Origin: JAMXLO01 sp963726125
GTDB lineage: Bacteria > Pseudomonadota > Alphaproteobacteria > Acetobacterales > Acetobacteraceae
NCBI GenBank assembly: GCA_963726125.1
Contig: CAVSBG010000013.1
Span: 558,001 to 622,000 of the forward strand
DNA length: 64,000 nt
Direction: 5' to 3'
Each line of letters opens with the position of its first letter. Positions within the stretch are counted from its first letter, which is position 1. The translations under genes were made by a program, and so were the position numbers. This document shows positions 35,827 through 43,966 of the stretch, in pieces. The notes under the pieces are model-generated. The model ran no database searches and was not told where the DNA came from. It was given only the letters and a program-made list of their open reading frames with translations.

Positions 35827-36090
35827 GGTCCAAACGTAGCACAGTGGGTGTACCAGGCTAGACGGTGCGGTATTGGTACTCCCGTGATCGAAGGGTTAAA
35901 CCACGTTCGGGTCCAGCCCACATCGCGATCGCAAGCCTGCTACCGCAACCTGACGTGGCCCCATCCGCCGGACTGCGATGAGAACTCCAGGGCCGGCGAT
36001 CGTGTCGACCAATAGGAGAACGGATCATGCAAGCTAACCCGCGGCCGGTGCGTACGGGGAAGCGGCGATACCCTCCAGGCAGCCCCGTCG

Positions 36091-37368
36091 CTACTCCCCC
36101 GCCACCAGGATGGCCGGGCGTGATCGTGCGATCCGCATCACCAGGATCGATGCCAGCAGGCACGCGATGCCGCTCATCATGAAAGCCAGCAGATAGCTGC
36201 CGGTCCAGGTACGCACGACCCCGGCGCCCACAGCTGCCATCGCGCCGCCGATCTGATGCGTGGCGAAGATCCACGACATGATCACCGGGGTGGATTTCTT
36301 GCCGAACACCTCGTTCACCAGCGCGAATATCGGCGGCATTACCGCGATCCAGTCCAACCCGTAGAACACCGCGAACACCGTCAGGCTGACGGTGTCGAAG
36401 TTGGTGTACGGCAGCACCAGCAACGACAGCCCGCGCAGCCCGAAGATCCAGAACAGCAGGATGCGCGGATTGAACCGATCGGTCATCCATCCGGAAATGG
36501 TCGAGCCGATCAGGCTGAACACGCCGAGTGATCCCAGGATGCCCGCGCCGGCAAACTGCGAGTAGCCGTTATCGACGCAATACGCGATCAGGTGCGTGCC
36601 GATCAGGCCATTGGTGGAAAAGCCGCAAATGCCGAAGCTGATGGCGAGCAGCCAGAAGTCCATCGAGCGGACGCCGCGGATCAGCCCGTCGATCGCAATA
36701 CGGAACGGGTTGCCGCTGCGTGGCGGTGCGGGTGGTTCGACCTCGGCACCCAACGGCCCCAGCCCGACCGCCGCCGGCAATTCGGGCAGCAGCAACGCGG
36801 CGATCGGGATCAGCACGACAATGACCAACGTCACGGTGATGGAGACGCTCCGCCATCCATAATCCTGCGACAACCGCCCGAGCACCGGCAGGAAGATCAG
36901 TTGCCCCGCCGCGTTGCCCGAGGTCAGCAGCCCCATCGCCAGCCCGCGATGCGTGACGAACCAGCGGTTCGCGACAGCCGAGGCCATGCCAACGGCGCCG
37001 GCACTCGCACCGACCCCCACCAGCAATCCCCAGGTGACGTACAACTGCCACGGCTCGGTAATCAGCGTGGACAATCCCGCGCCCGTCAGCAGCACCGCCA
37101 GGCACGACAGCACGGTGCGCTTGAGGCCGAACGTTTCCATCAACCCGGTGATGAACGGCCCGGTCAGGCCTAACAGCAGGATGTTCAGCGACACCGCGCC
37201 CGAGATCGTTCCGGCGCTCCAGCCGAACGCCCGCTCCAGCGGCACGATGATCACGCCGGGCGCCGCCCTCACGCCCACCGCCCCGAGCGTCACGGTGAAC
37301 GCGACGATCAGCGCAACCCAGGCGTAATGGACGCGGCCTGAGCAAAATCTTGCCAACACGGCGGTCAT
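36091..37368 (-). CDS. MFS transporter, monocarboxylate/oxalate-type
   Basis: 425 residues with 12 predicted membrane segments in two halves joined by a charged loop (GAEVEPPAPPRSGNP). VHYAWVALIVAFTVTLGAVG, FGWSAGTISGAVSLNILLLG, RGLAMGLLTSGNAAGQLIFL and the second-half signature WMTDRFNPR resemble OFA/MCT-type carriers of organic acids. The 264-bp gap before it (35827-36090) shows no gene. Substrate not deducible. Confidence 0.88.
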   Translation of the reverse strand: MTAVLARFCSGRVHYAWVALIVAFTVTLGAVGVRAAPGVIIVPLERAFGWSAGTISGAVSLNILLLGLTGPFITGLMETFGLKRTVLSCLAVLLTGAGLSTLITEPWQLYVTWGLLVGVGASAGAVGMASAVANRWFVTHRGLAMGLLTSGNAAGQLIFLPVLGRLSQDYGWRSVSITVTLVIVVLIPIAALLLPELPAAVGLGPLGAEVEPPAPPRSGNPFRIAIDGLIRGVRSMDFWLLAISFGICGFSTNGLIGTHLIAYCVDNGYSQFAGAGILGSLGVFSLIGSTISGWMTDRFNPRILLFWIFGLRGLSLLVLPYTNFDTVSLTVFAVFYGLDWIAVMPPIFALVNEVFGKKSTPVIMSWIFATHQIGGAMAAVGAGVVRTWTGSYLLAFMMSGIACLLASILVMRIARSRPAILVAGE

Positions 37369-37676
37369 GCACGATGCCTATCTGCTACCGGCGAGTATGC
37401 CGGTGCGACCGGCGTTTCACCAGAGGTGGGACGGTGGGGGGCCGTGCTCCGGTTTGGATGTCGGATTTGGATTGAATTGCCACAACCCGCCTGCACACTG
37501 GGATGCGACGAAATGCGGACATTCGCGTCGAGTCAGTGGATGGCCAATTTCGGCCCGAACAGCCGAACTCGTCCCTGACAAGGGACATTATCTGGCGCAA
37601 AATTCCTGAATTCAGGGAGGGGGCGCAGTCCTTATATAGTGGATTTGGCGGAACGAGCTCGGGCCCCGGAGATTAC
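37369..37676. other. 308-bp spacer with no gene recognised
   Basis: It separates the MFS gene from the unknown three-gene unit and should hold the promoter of that unit. The frame of the next gene is open from 37503 but has no conserved start there. A purine-rich AGGGAGGGGG at about 37614-37623 lies too far from the ATG at 37677 to be its ribosome site. Confidence 0.4.
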
Positions 37677-38297
37677 ATGCCGAGACTGTCCAAATCCGAG
37701 CTAGCCGCTCATCGCGCCTGGTTATCCGACTGGCGCACGCCGGCCGACATGGCCGCCTACGTGTCCGCCGTCAACAATGCAATGGGCTCGGCCGCATTCT
37801 TCCGCCAGAGCGGCGTCGAATTCCTTCGCGACGCATGGCTTGCTGCAGAGTTCGGGAGGCATCAGCAAAGCTCATCCATCCGGCTGGTTGCTAAGCGCGA
37901 GCAATGGCCCGACTTTGAAGCACGGGGCGGCGACATGATCGAGCGCATTGAATGCGCAGAGGCCGATATTCCCGGTCGGCGCCGCGGCGATGAGTATCGG
38001 GACGCCGAGAAGCGAAACGCCGGCTACGGGCTGACCATAGTGGACGACCCGATCGAGGATTGGATCGCACGTGCCGATCAGGTGCCGGCAGCACTGTCGG
38101 CAGTTATCGTCGCGAAGATTGGGAAGCTATACGCCGGCCGCGCCAGCTTGCTCGTCAATCTCAACATCAGCGAGTTCGGCATCCGGCAAGCGGAGATCGA
38201 GGCCGCCATGACGCCGGCGATGATGCCCGCCCTGCCCCATTTTCAGCGCGTTTGGATTCTCTGGAAAACTCGGCTCTACGGACCGTGGGCCGCATGA
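37677..38297 (+). CDS. Hypothetical protein, possible PD-(D/E)xK-like fold (three-gene unit, gene 1)
   Basis: 206 residues from the ATG at 37677. Not recognised as a named family. A central EQWPDFEARGGDMIERIECA has the look of a degenerate PD-(D/E)xK core (PD, then E after a short strand), and the C-terminal ALSAVIVAKIGKLYAGRASL-LVNLNISEFG resembles the strand-helix end of such nuclease-like proteins. The expected catalytic Lys is not apparent. Its stop overlaps the next ATG by 4 bp. Function unknown; the fold suggestion is weak. Confidence 0.6.
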   Translation: MPRLSKSELAAHRAWLSDWRTPADMAAYVSAVNNAMGSAAFFRQSGVEFLRDAWLAAEFGRHQQSSSIRLVAKREQWPDFEARGGDMIERIECAEADIPGRRRGDEYRDAEKRNAGYGLTIVDDPIEDWIARADQVPAALSAVIVAKIGKLYAGRASLLVNLNISEFGIRQAEIEAAMTPAMMPALPHFQRVWILWKTRLYGPWAA

Positions 38298-39223
38298 AGT
38301 CGCGCGGCTTGGGGAATAGCACCCGCCGCCAGCACCATGTTTGGCGAAGCTATCTGGATGCATGGACGACTGGCAGAAAGCTGTTCTGTCTTCAGGCAGG
38401 GTGCATTTTCGAGGCTCCTTGCCGTAAAGTCGCCGTCGAACGGGACTTCTATAAACTGCAAACCCTCACCAATGCTGATATCCACGGCATCCGGCTGCTC
38501 ATGAAGGACAGCCCGGAGTACGCGAAGCCGGTGCTCGAAAACTTCCTTTACATGTTTGGCGCGCCGGGCCGCCTTAAGGCGGCTCTGCCGTTTGCCGGCG
38601 ACGCTGGAGTGCAAGCCATCATTGGCCACCAGATCATCAATGCAGAGGAGGAATTTCACGCTCGGCTAGAGGGCAACATTAAGCCCATCTTTGACGCCAT
38701 CAGGGCCAAAGACCTGAGCTTCTATGACGACCCCCTGCTCTGCGGTCAGTTCACTCATTTCCTCAGCCTCCAAGCTCTCCGCACCAAAGGGGTCCGCGAA
38801 AAGACCCTAGCGCGAACGAAGGAGCAGCTCGGCTTCAGCCTTGAGCGCTGCTGGAATGTCGTCACACACATAATGGCGGTGAACGTCGGTTGCAGTCTGA
38901 TGCTGGAAAGAAAAAGGCGCCCGCTCATCCTTCTGGAAAACCACACCGGCACGCCTTTCATCACCGGCGATCAGCCCACAGTGAATCTCATGCGTGCTCC
39001 CGTGCCGGGCGATCCACCGATGCTGCTGGCTTTCTATTATCCCGTAAGCCCCACCCTCTCGGTCATCCTCGATGAAGTGGAGGAGCGGACCGGCTTTGAA
39101 GCCGGACCAGTGTCAGTCGAGCAGGTCGCTAGGCTCAACCGCGAGATACAAACGGCAGCCCATAAGCAAGTCTTTGGCAATTCGCGAGAAATCCTCCAAT
39201 CGCTGGCTCAATCCACTACGTGA
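38294..39223 (+). CDS. DUF4238-like protein (three-gene unit, gene 2)
   Basis: 309 residues from the ATG that overlaps the previous stop. It begins with STRRQHHVWRSYLDAWTTGR, similar to the QH(Y/H)VP..YL..F start of DUF4238 proteins, and continues with VERDFYKLQTL and a long helical middle; near the C-terminus LLENHTGTPFITGDQPTVNL matches the conserved FITSDnPv-type motif of that family. DUF4238 has no established activity. Translational coupling to gene 1 suggests that the two act together. Confidence 0.65.
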   Translation: MKSRGLGNSTRRQHHVWRSYLDAWTTGRKLFCLQAGCIFEAPCRKVAVERDFYKLQTLTNADIHGIRLLMKDSPEYAKPVLENFLYMFGAPGRLKAALPFAGDAGVQAIIGHQIINAEEEFHARLEGNIKPIFDAIRAKDLSFYDDPLLCGQFTHFLSLQALRTKGVREKTLARTKEQLGFSLERCWNVVTHIMAVNVGCSLMLERKRRPLILLENHTGTPFITGDQPTVNLMRAPVPGDPPMLLAFYYPVSPTLSVILDEVEERTGFEAGPVSVEQVARLNREIQTAAHKQVFGNSREILQSLAQSTT

Positions 39224-39288
39224 CGGGTGTGCCGCTGCGCCGACAGCATTCTCTATATAAAATCTGTATAAGGCAATGGAGGCGAGCC

Positions 39289-39822
39289 ATGTGGGCTATA
39301 GTGCTGGCCGTGGTGACAGGCGTGATCGGTCTGCTGACCAAGGTCGGGATCGACGTCCGAACTGAGCATCTGGCTAGGAAGGCCGTCGCGGCGGCACTTG
39401 CCGGCGAGTTGGGAGCGTATCTGCGGCTATCACAAGCGGAACGGACCGCCGAAAATATCAAGGCTCTTGCGCAGATTCCCTACGACGCGCGGGTTGTTCG
39501 CTTGCGTGGCCTTTTCTCTCTTCCGTCTGGTCATCCGGTATTCGACCGGGTAGCCGACAAGATCGGCGGCCTCTCGCCAGAAGCCGCGCGCGGGATATCC
39601 GAAGCATATAACATCATCACCTGCGCGCGGCTGCTACTCGCATCCCTGTCCTCAGACACCTTCCTTCAGGCTCCAGACCAGGTGCAGGTCGCCCGGATCA
39701 CCGTCATGGCGGACATGTTCGCGCAGGAGATCGAGGGGATGCGTGGGACAGTAGCCTTGCTTGACCGCCTCTCACGCCAGAGTTTCCTCTGCTATCTGAC
39801 GGGCCGCAACTGTGGCAACTAA
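39289..39822 (+). CDS. Single-span membrane protein of unknown function (three-gene unit, gene 3)
   Basis: 178 residues from the ATG at 39289, preceded by GGAGGCGAGCC. The N-terminus AIVLAVVTGVIGLLTKVGID is one membrane helix; the rest is a helical soluble domain (RTEHLARKAVAAALAGELGA, SPEAARGISEAYNIITCARL, RITVMADMFAQEIEGMRGTV). The upstream 65 bp contain CTATATAAAATCTGTATAAG, an AT-rich patch that could be a promoter. No family recognised. Confidence 0.6.
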   Translation: MWAIVLAVVTGVIGLLTKVGIDVRTEHLARKAVAAALAGELGAYLRLSQAERTAENIKALAQIPYDARVVRLRGLFSLPSGHPVFDRVADKIGGLSPEAARGISEAYNIITCARLLLASLSSDTFLQAPDQVQVARITVMADMFAQEIEGMRGTVALLDRLSRQSFLCYLTGRNCGN

Positions 39823-40052
39823 CGTTGTGACAACTGACGTGCAAAGTTGCGGTCGCGTCGTCCGGGGCTCCCAATTTCCTTGCAACTTCCCGAGCCGAAA
39901 ACAACGCCACCTTGCCTAAATTCCAGTATCAGGGACATCAGAGCAATCACAACATCTGAAACTGCAACAACCACCTGCGGCCTCCATTTCTGCCTTGCAT
40001 ATTTGGTGTCTTGACGCCGCCAGCGCTCGTCCGCGCTTGGTCTGACAGGTGG

Positions 40053-40511
40053 CTAAGGTTCCTTGAACGGGCCGTGCAGATTGCGAATGTATTGAGCCTT
40101 CCTGCCAAGAACCTCTTTGCCGTGGACGAGTGCGCTGTCTAGAGCGAGATCAAAGAACTCCTTTCCGGGGCGGCGGTGATTAGCCAACGCGGCGTGCAAC
40201 CGCTCTTCGTCCTCTGCTGGACGCTGAGACACGAAATACGCCTCAATGACGAAAGGGTGGGGAACGCCGGTCGCCGCACTAAGTTGATCCACTCTACGCC
40301 GTATGCTTCCAGACGTTTGGCCGATTTTCAGGAGATTTGGCATACCCGCGTTTGACAGGATATACACGTATCCCATAACGACAGCGAACTTAGCAAACAG
40401 CACACGTCCACAGCTTCCGCACTTGGGAGGCGTTGAGTTCTTGGCCGAGATCATCATCCGGTTGTTAGTATTACAATATGGGCATTTTGCTTGGATAAGG
40501 ACAGCTTGCAT
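40053..40511 (-). CDS. GIY-YIG-type (T5orf172-like) protein with zinc-ribbon start
   Basis: 152 residues. The start CPYCNTNNR...PPKCGSCG is a zinc ribbon with two CxxC pairs. The core GYVYILSNAGMPNLLKIGQT followed by SIRRRVDQLSAATGVPHPF is the GIY-YIG/T5orf172 pattern (YVYIL, KIG.T, R..QLS..TG.P.PF), and ERLHAALANHRRPGKEFFDL carries the metal-binding Glu and the conserved end. Such proteins are found in phage and islands; most are of unknown role. It is convergent with gene 3 of the unknown unit, across 230 bp in which I see no gene. Confidence 0.8.
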   Translation of the reverse strand: MQAVLIQAKCPYCNTNNRMMISAKNSTPPKCGSCGRVLFAKFAVVMGYVYILSNAGMPNLLKIGQTSGSIRRRVDQLSAATGVPHPFVIEAYFVSQRPAEDEERLHAALANHRRPGKEFFDLALDSALVHGKEVLGRKAQYIRNLHGPFKEP

Positions 40512-40910
40512 CTACTCACCTAGGTCAGCGAGCCGAGCGCGCGGCGGAACTGGTGCACCTGGACGGCCACGCTCTCGCCGTCCGTCAAGCCTCGAAGGCA
40601 TAGCCGATTTCATGGCGCGATTCTGCAACGGAATTCTGCCACCGAAAAGCGGTTTCTATTCAGCGTCCAAGGTTCGTTGCGAAAGTATCCTTGAATTATG
40701 CACCCAGTGAGGGGCGGCCCCGTCCGCTAGGTCTCGCCCATTACCGGCAAGCGAGTGGCGCATGGGGTTGGAACCCGAAATCAACTCGGACGAAAAATCC
40801 TGCCCCCCACCCAACCGTGGATCGCCTTACCGAGCGCATGCCCATAAACTTTCCAACCTCAGAAACTTTTCCTAGACACTCCAACCAAATTCCGTTAGTT
40901 ATACCACCAC
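40512..40910. other. Spacer holding the upstream part of repeat block A
   Basis: No gene seen. Two stretches (40739-40812 and 40867-40910) are diverged copies of 51969-52035 and 52098-52142, for example GCAAGCGAGTGG, then AATCAACTCGG, then CGTTAGTTATACCACCAC against TGTTAGTCATGCCACCAC. Conservation just before the start of the unknown gene in both copies suggests a promoter or ribosome site. Confidence 0.5.
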
Positions 40911-41705
40911 ATGGAGCCAACCGAGCCACCCAACTCCCCTCCCGATCCTCCCCAGGATCACGCCGCCACCACTCCGCCCAGCAACATCACCGTCATCCTC
41001 CACGTCGTCAGCATCCTGCTCGACTACGGTCGCCACCTCATCGACACGATCCACCACCGCGCCACCGCCCCCAACTTCAACGCCATCGCCGCATGCTTCG
41101 GCACCGCCAACATCGCGACCATCCTCGCCCACCTCAACCGAGGCCTCCTGCGCGCCGCCGCCCTGGAGCGCGTCCTGCTCGCCCGCGCCGCCGCCGGCCA
41201 AGACATCGAGCTCCCCGACCGCCGCCCCCGCGCGCCACAACCCCAGCCCGCCGCAACAGCCACCGAACCCGAGCAATCAGCTTCCGCGCCCCCGCCCGCC
41301 CGCAAGCGAGCGCCCCGGCCATCCCTCCCCGACGGCTGGGATGATCCCGAACTCTTCATGCCAACCTCGCAGGACCTCGAGCGCCAGGTGCGCCGCCGCC
41401 CGATCGGCCGCACCATCCTCGACATCTGCTCCGACCTCGCCGTCGTCCCCGGCTTCTGCACCCCTCCCTTCTGGAACGTGGTGCACGAGATCATGCATCA
41501 CCTCGGCGGCAGCGTCGCCACGCTGATGAAGCAGAAAACCCAGCGCCGGGAGGCATTTGCCAAGCAGCAGGACCACAATCCCAACGCCAACTGGGACTGG
41601 TTGGACCTGACCCGAGACGCGGCCCGCCAGGTCCTCGGCTTCTTCATCGGCGAGCCCCCGGTCAACCCGTTCGACCCCGCCGCCATCGCCACCGGTCCGC
41701 CCTGA
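40911..41705 (+). CDS. Unknown protein of the repeated block (copy A)
   Basis: 264 residues, no family recognised. Two conserved-looking parts flank a Pro/Ala/Arg-rich linker: ILLDYGRHLIDTIHHRATAP and FGTANIATILAHLNRGLLRA at the N-terminus, and DDPELFMPTSQDLERQVRRR, IGRTILDICSDLAVVPGFC and FWNVVHEIMHHLGGSVATLM at the C-terminus. Codon use is extremely C-rich. A nearly identical copy is at 52143-52934, and a 3' remnant at 47330-47413; in each case a GxxExxY gene follows about 60 bp later. It may be a passenger or a partner of the GxxExxY element. Confidence 0.75.
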   Translation: MEPTEPPNSPPDPPQDHAATTPPSNITVILHVVSILLDYGRHLIDTIHHRATAPNFNAIAACFGTANIATILAHLNRGLLRAAALERVLLARAAAGQDIELPDRRPRAPQPQPAATATEPEQSASAPPPARKRAPRPSLPDGWDDPELFMPTSQDLERQVRRRPIGRTILDICSDLAVVPGFCTPPFWNVVHEIMHHLGGSVATLMKQKTQRREAFAKQQDHNPNANWDWLDLTRDAARQVLGFFIGEPPVNPFDPAAIATGPP

Positions 41706-41767
41706 CCCGTCGGCGCCCTCTGCCGGCGTCAACGAATTGGCAATCTCATGCCGGCAGTAAACAGGCA

Positions 41768-42181
41768 ATGGAACCGCAAAACACGCCAGGCACGCAAATG
41801 GACACCGATGGCAACGGGATTAACCCCTTGTCCAATCGTATCATTGGCTGTGCCCTGACCGTGCTCCAAACGCTGGGCACTGGATTCCTCGAAAAAATCT
41901 ACGAAAACGCCCCGCTCCACGAGCTACGCAAGGCTGGGCTCGACGTCGCGCAACAACATTCCACGCTCGTACATTACGATGGGATCGTGGTCGGCCAATA
42001 TGCCGTTGATCTACTCGTCGAACGCACCGTTCTCGTTGAACTGAAAGTAGCCAAGGCGATCGATGACATTCATCGCGCGCAGTGCCTGAATTACCTAAAG
42101 GCCACCGGCCTGCATCTCTGCCTGCTACTCAACTTCGGCAGGCCTCGCCTGGAGATCAAGCGCATCGTCCTGGACCTGTAA
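41768..42181 (+). CDS. GxxExxY protein (PD-(D/E)xK-like), copy A
   Basis: 137 residues. GFLEKIYENA is the name-giving GxxExxY motif; QYAVDLLVERTVLVELKVAK has the Asp and the E.K pair expected of a PD-(D/E)xK nuclease-like site; HRAQCLNYLKATGLHLCLLL then NFG is the conserved end. The activity of the family is not established. The start codon sits at the edge of an inverted repeat (41769-41801), so the first 11 residues (MEPQNTPGTQM) are encoded by it, and the matching arm lies just after the stop. Confidence 0.88.
   Translation: MEPQNTPGTQMDTDGNGINPLSNRIIGCALTVLQTLGTGFLEKIYENAPLHELRKAGLDVAQQHSTLVHYDGIVVGQYAVDLLVERTVLVELKVAKAIDDIHRAQCLNYLKATGLHLCLLLNFGRPRLEIKRIVLDL
41769..41801. repeat. 5' inverted-repeat arm of GxxExxY element, copy A
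   Basis: TGGAACCGCAAAACACGCC-AGGCACGCAAATGG. Compared with the reverse complement of 42193-42225 it matches at about 28 of 33 positions. The arm contains near-repeats of about 9 nt (GCAAAACAC, then GCAAATGG). It overlaps the first codons of the gene. Confidence 0.8.
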
Positions 42182-42192
42182 GGCCCCCGCCG

Positions 42193-42225
42193 CCCTTTGC
42201 GTGTTTTGCGTGCTTTGCGGTTCCA
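42193..42225. repeat. 3' inverted-repeat arm of GxxExxY element, copy A
   Basis: CCCTTTGCGTGTTTTGCG-TGCTTTGCGGTTCCA, 11 bp after the stop codon. On the other strand it is GGAACC followed by GCAAAGCAC, GCAAAACAC, GCAAAGGG: three 9-nt iterations. Pairing with the 5' arm would loop out the whole gene. Confidence 0.8.
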
Positions 42226-42530
42226 ATTTCCTTAAACGCGCCAAACCAGCTCCTCAGCCCCTTCCTCGCCAAGCCGCCTAGTCAACCCCACCGACCCCAC
42301 CGCCCTATGCTTGCCTCACGCCGATAAGGCTCCGCCTGATCTCCGCTCCCGCCCGCCACGCCTTCATCGGCAGTCGCCACCGCACCACCGATCACCGCCG
42401 AGCCGGTCGCTCCGGCCTTAGGCCCAGCAAACACCGTGCTTGGCTCATTCCCACCCAGACAGCCACTTGCCAACCAGCGAGCCATTCTATAGCGTCCGCT
42501 CCAATACGATGGAAACCGGATGGATCGATA
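42226..42530. other. Spacer after GxxExxY copy A
   Basis: No gene recognised. The first 60 bp (to about 42287) are shared with copies B (53455-53513) and C; after AAGCCGCCT the sequences part, marking the end of the duplicated block. The TetR promoter must lie in the last part. Confidence 0.4.
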
Positions 42531-43160
42531 GTGCCCCGACCGCGTGAGTTCGATGAAGCCATGGCCATCGAGGCTGCAATGCAGCGCTTCTGGGCAGCCG
42601 GCTACGCCGCCACCTCCGTGCGCGATCTCGGAGACGCCATGGGGCTCGGACAGGCGAGCGTCTACAACGCCTTCGGCGACAAACGAGCGCTCTTCACGCA
42701 GTGCCTCGACCGCTATCTGGATGCCAACATGCGCGCCCGCATTGCCCGCTTAGAAAAGACACTGCCGCCGCGCCAGGCGATCGCGACCTTTCTGTCCGAG
42801 ATCGTTGAACGCTCGCTGGAGAGCCGCCTCGGTTGCCTTCTGGTCAACTCGGCGCTGGAGGTGGCACCGCATGATCCGGACATTGCCGACATCGTGGCGG
42901 CACGCATGGGTGAACTGGAGGCTTTTTTCCGGCGATGCATGATCGCAGGTCAGCGTGACGGCAGCATATCGCCTGACCTGGATGCAAAGGATAGCGCCCG
43001 GCTGCTGCTGACCACAGTGATGGGGCTGCGCGTACTCGCGCGAGGCCATCCCGAGCGGGCGGTCCTCGAGGGCGCTGCCCGTCAGGCGCTCAGCATGCTC
43101 GGAAAACCCGCCCAAAAACCCAAGCCTTCCGCGCGCACAACGGAGAAACAACCAAGATGA
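42531..43160 (+). CDS. TetR/AcrR-family transcriptional regulator
   Basis: 209 residues from a GTG start. The helix-turn-helix is normal: AMAIEAAMQRFWAAGYAATS, VRDLGDAMGLGQASVYNAFG and DKRALFTQCLDRYL. The C-terminal ligand domain contains SRLGCLLVNSALEVAPHDPD. It overlaps the GST gene by 4 bp (ATGA at 43157), so it most likely controls its own operon with the GST and perhaps the selenoprotein-like gene. Confidence 0.9.
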   Translation: MPRPREFDEAMAIEAAMQRFWAAGYAATSVRDLGDAMGLGQASVYNAFGDKRALFTQCLDRYLDANMRARIARLEKTLPPRQAIATFLSEIVERSLESRLGCLLVNSALEVAPHDPDIADIVAARMGELEAFFRRCMIAGQRDGSISPDLDAKDSARLLLTTVMGLRVLARGHPERAVLEGAARQALSMLGKPAQKPKPSARTTEKQPR

Positions 43161-43861
43161 TCCGCTTCTATTTCCATCCAACGCCCAATCCGGCCAAGGT
43201 TGCGCTTCTCCTGGAAGAGGCCGGCTTGCAGTATGAGATGCTGCCGGTTGACACGAGCAAAGGCGAGCAGCACTCGCCCGCCTTCCGAAAGATCAATCCA
43301 AACGCCAAGGTACCCGCGATCGTCGACACCGACGGGCCTGGTGGCAGAGAGGCCCGCGTCTTTGATTCCAGTGCGATCCTGCTCTACTTGGCCGACAAGA
43401 CCGGGAAGTTCCTTGGTTCGCCGGAAGACCGGCCCGAACTGCTGTCCTGGCTGTTCTTCATCGCCTCCGGCCTTGGCCCCTTCTCCGGCCAGGCCGTGCA
43501 TTTCCAGTTCGCCGCGCCTGAGGGCCTGGATTATGCGCGCAATCGCTATCGACGCGAGGCGGAGCGGCATTATCAGGTCGTGGAAGACCATCTCGCCGGC
43601 CGGACCTATATGGTGGGCGATAGCTACACCATCGCCGACATGTCGCTCTGGGGCTGGATCGACCGCGCCTCCCGAGTCTTGAAAGGCGAAGCCGATCCGC
43701 TCGCTTCATATCCCAACATCAAGAAGTGGTTCGCCGCGATCGACGCGCGCCCGGCCGTTGCGCGTGCGCGAGCCGTTGGCACCGGTCACGCGTTCAAGCA
43801 GGAACGTGACGAGCAGGCGCTACGGGCGCTGTTTCCTTCCAACTATCCGGCCGTCGCTTAG
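43157..43861 (+). CDS. Glutathione S-transferase (YfcG/Nu-like)
   Basis: 234 residues. IRFYFHPTPNPAKVALLLEE is the thioredoxin-like start, INPNAKVPAIVDTDG the cis-Pro glutathione site, and FDSSAILLYLADKTGKFLG completes the N-terminal domain; YMVGDSYTIADMSLWGWIDR is the C-terminal-domain capping box. Such enzymes handle disulfide or peroxide chemistry with glutathione. Coupled to the TetR gene upstream and 105 bp before the selenoprotein-like gene, which suggests a redox or detoxification unit. Confidence 0.9.
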   Translation: MIRFYFHPTPNPAKVALLLEEAGLQYEMLPVDTSKGEQHSPAFRKINPNAKVPAIVDTDGPGGREARVFDSSAILLYLADKTGKFLGSPEDRPELLSWLFFIASGLGPFSGQAVHFQFAAPEGLDYARNRYRREAERHYQVVEDHLAGRTYMVGDSYTIADMSLWGWIDRASRVLKGEADPLASYPNIKKWFAAIDARPAVARARAVGTGHAFKQERDEQALRALFPSNYPAVA

Positions 43862-43966
43862 CAGCTCAACGCGCAACCAAACGGTCGGCCGCGAACGGCA
43901 ATCGCCCCACGACACACTTGGCGCACCCCAATCGCTCTACGGTGCCCGGCTGAATGAGGAATGATC

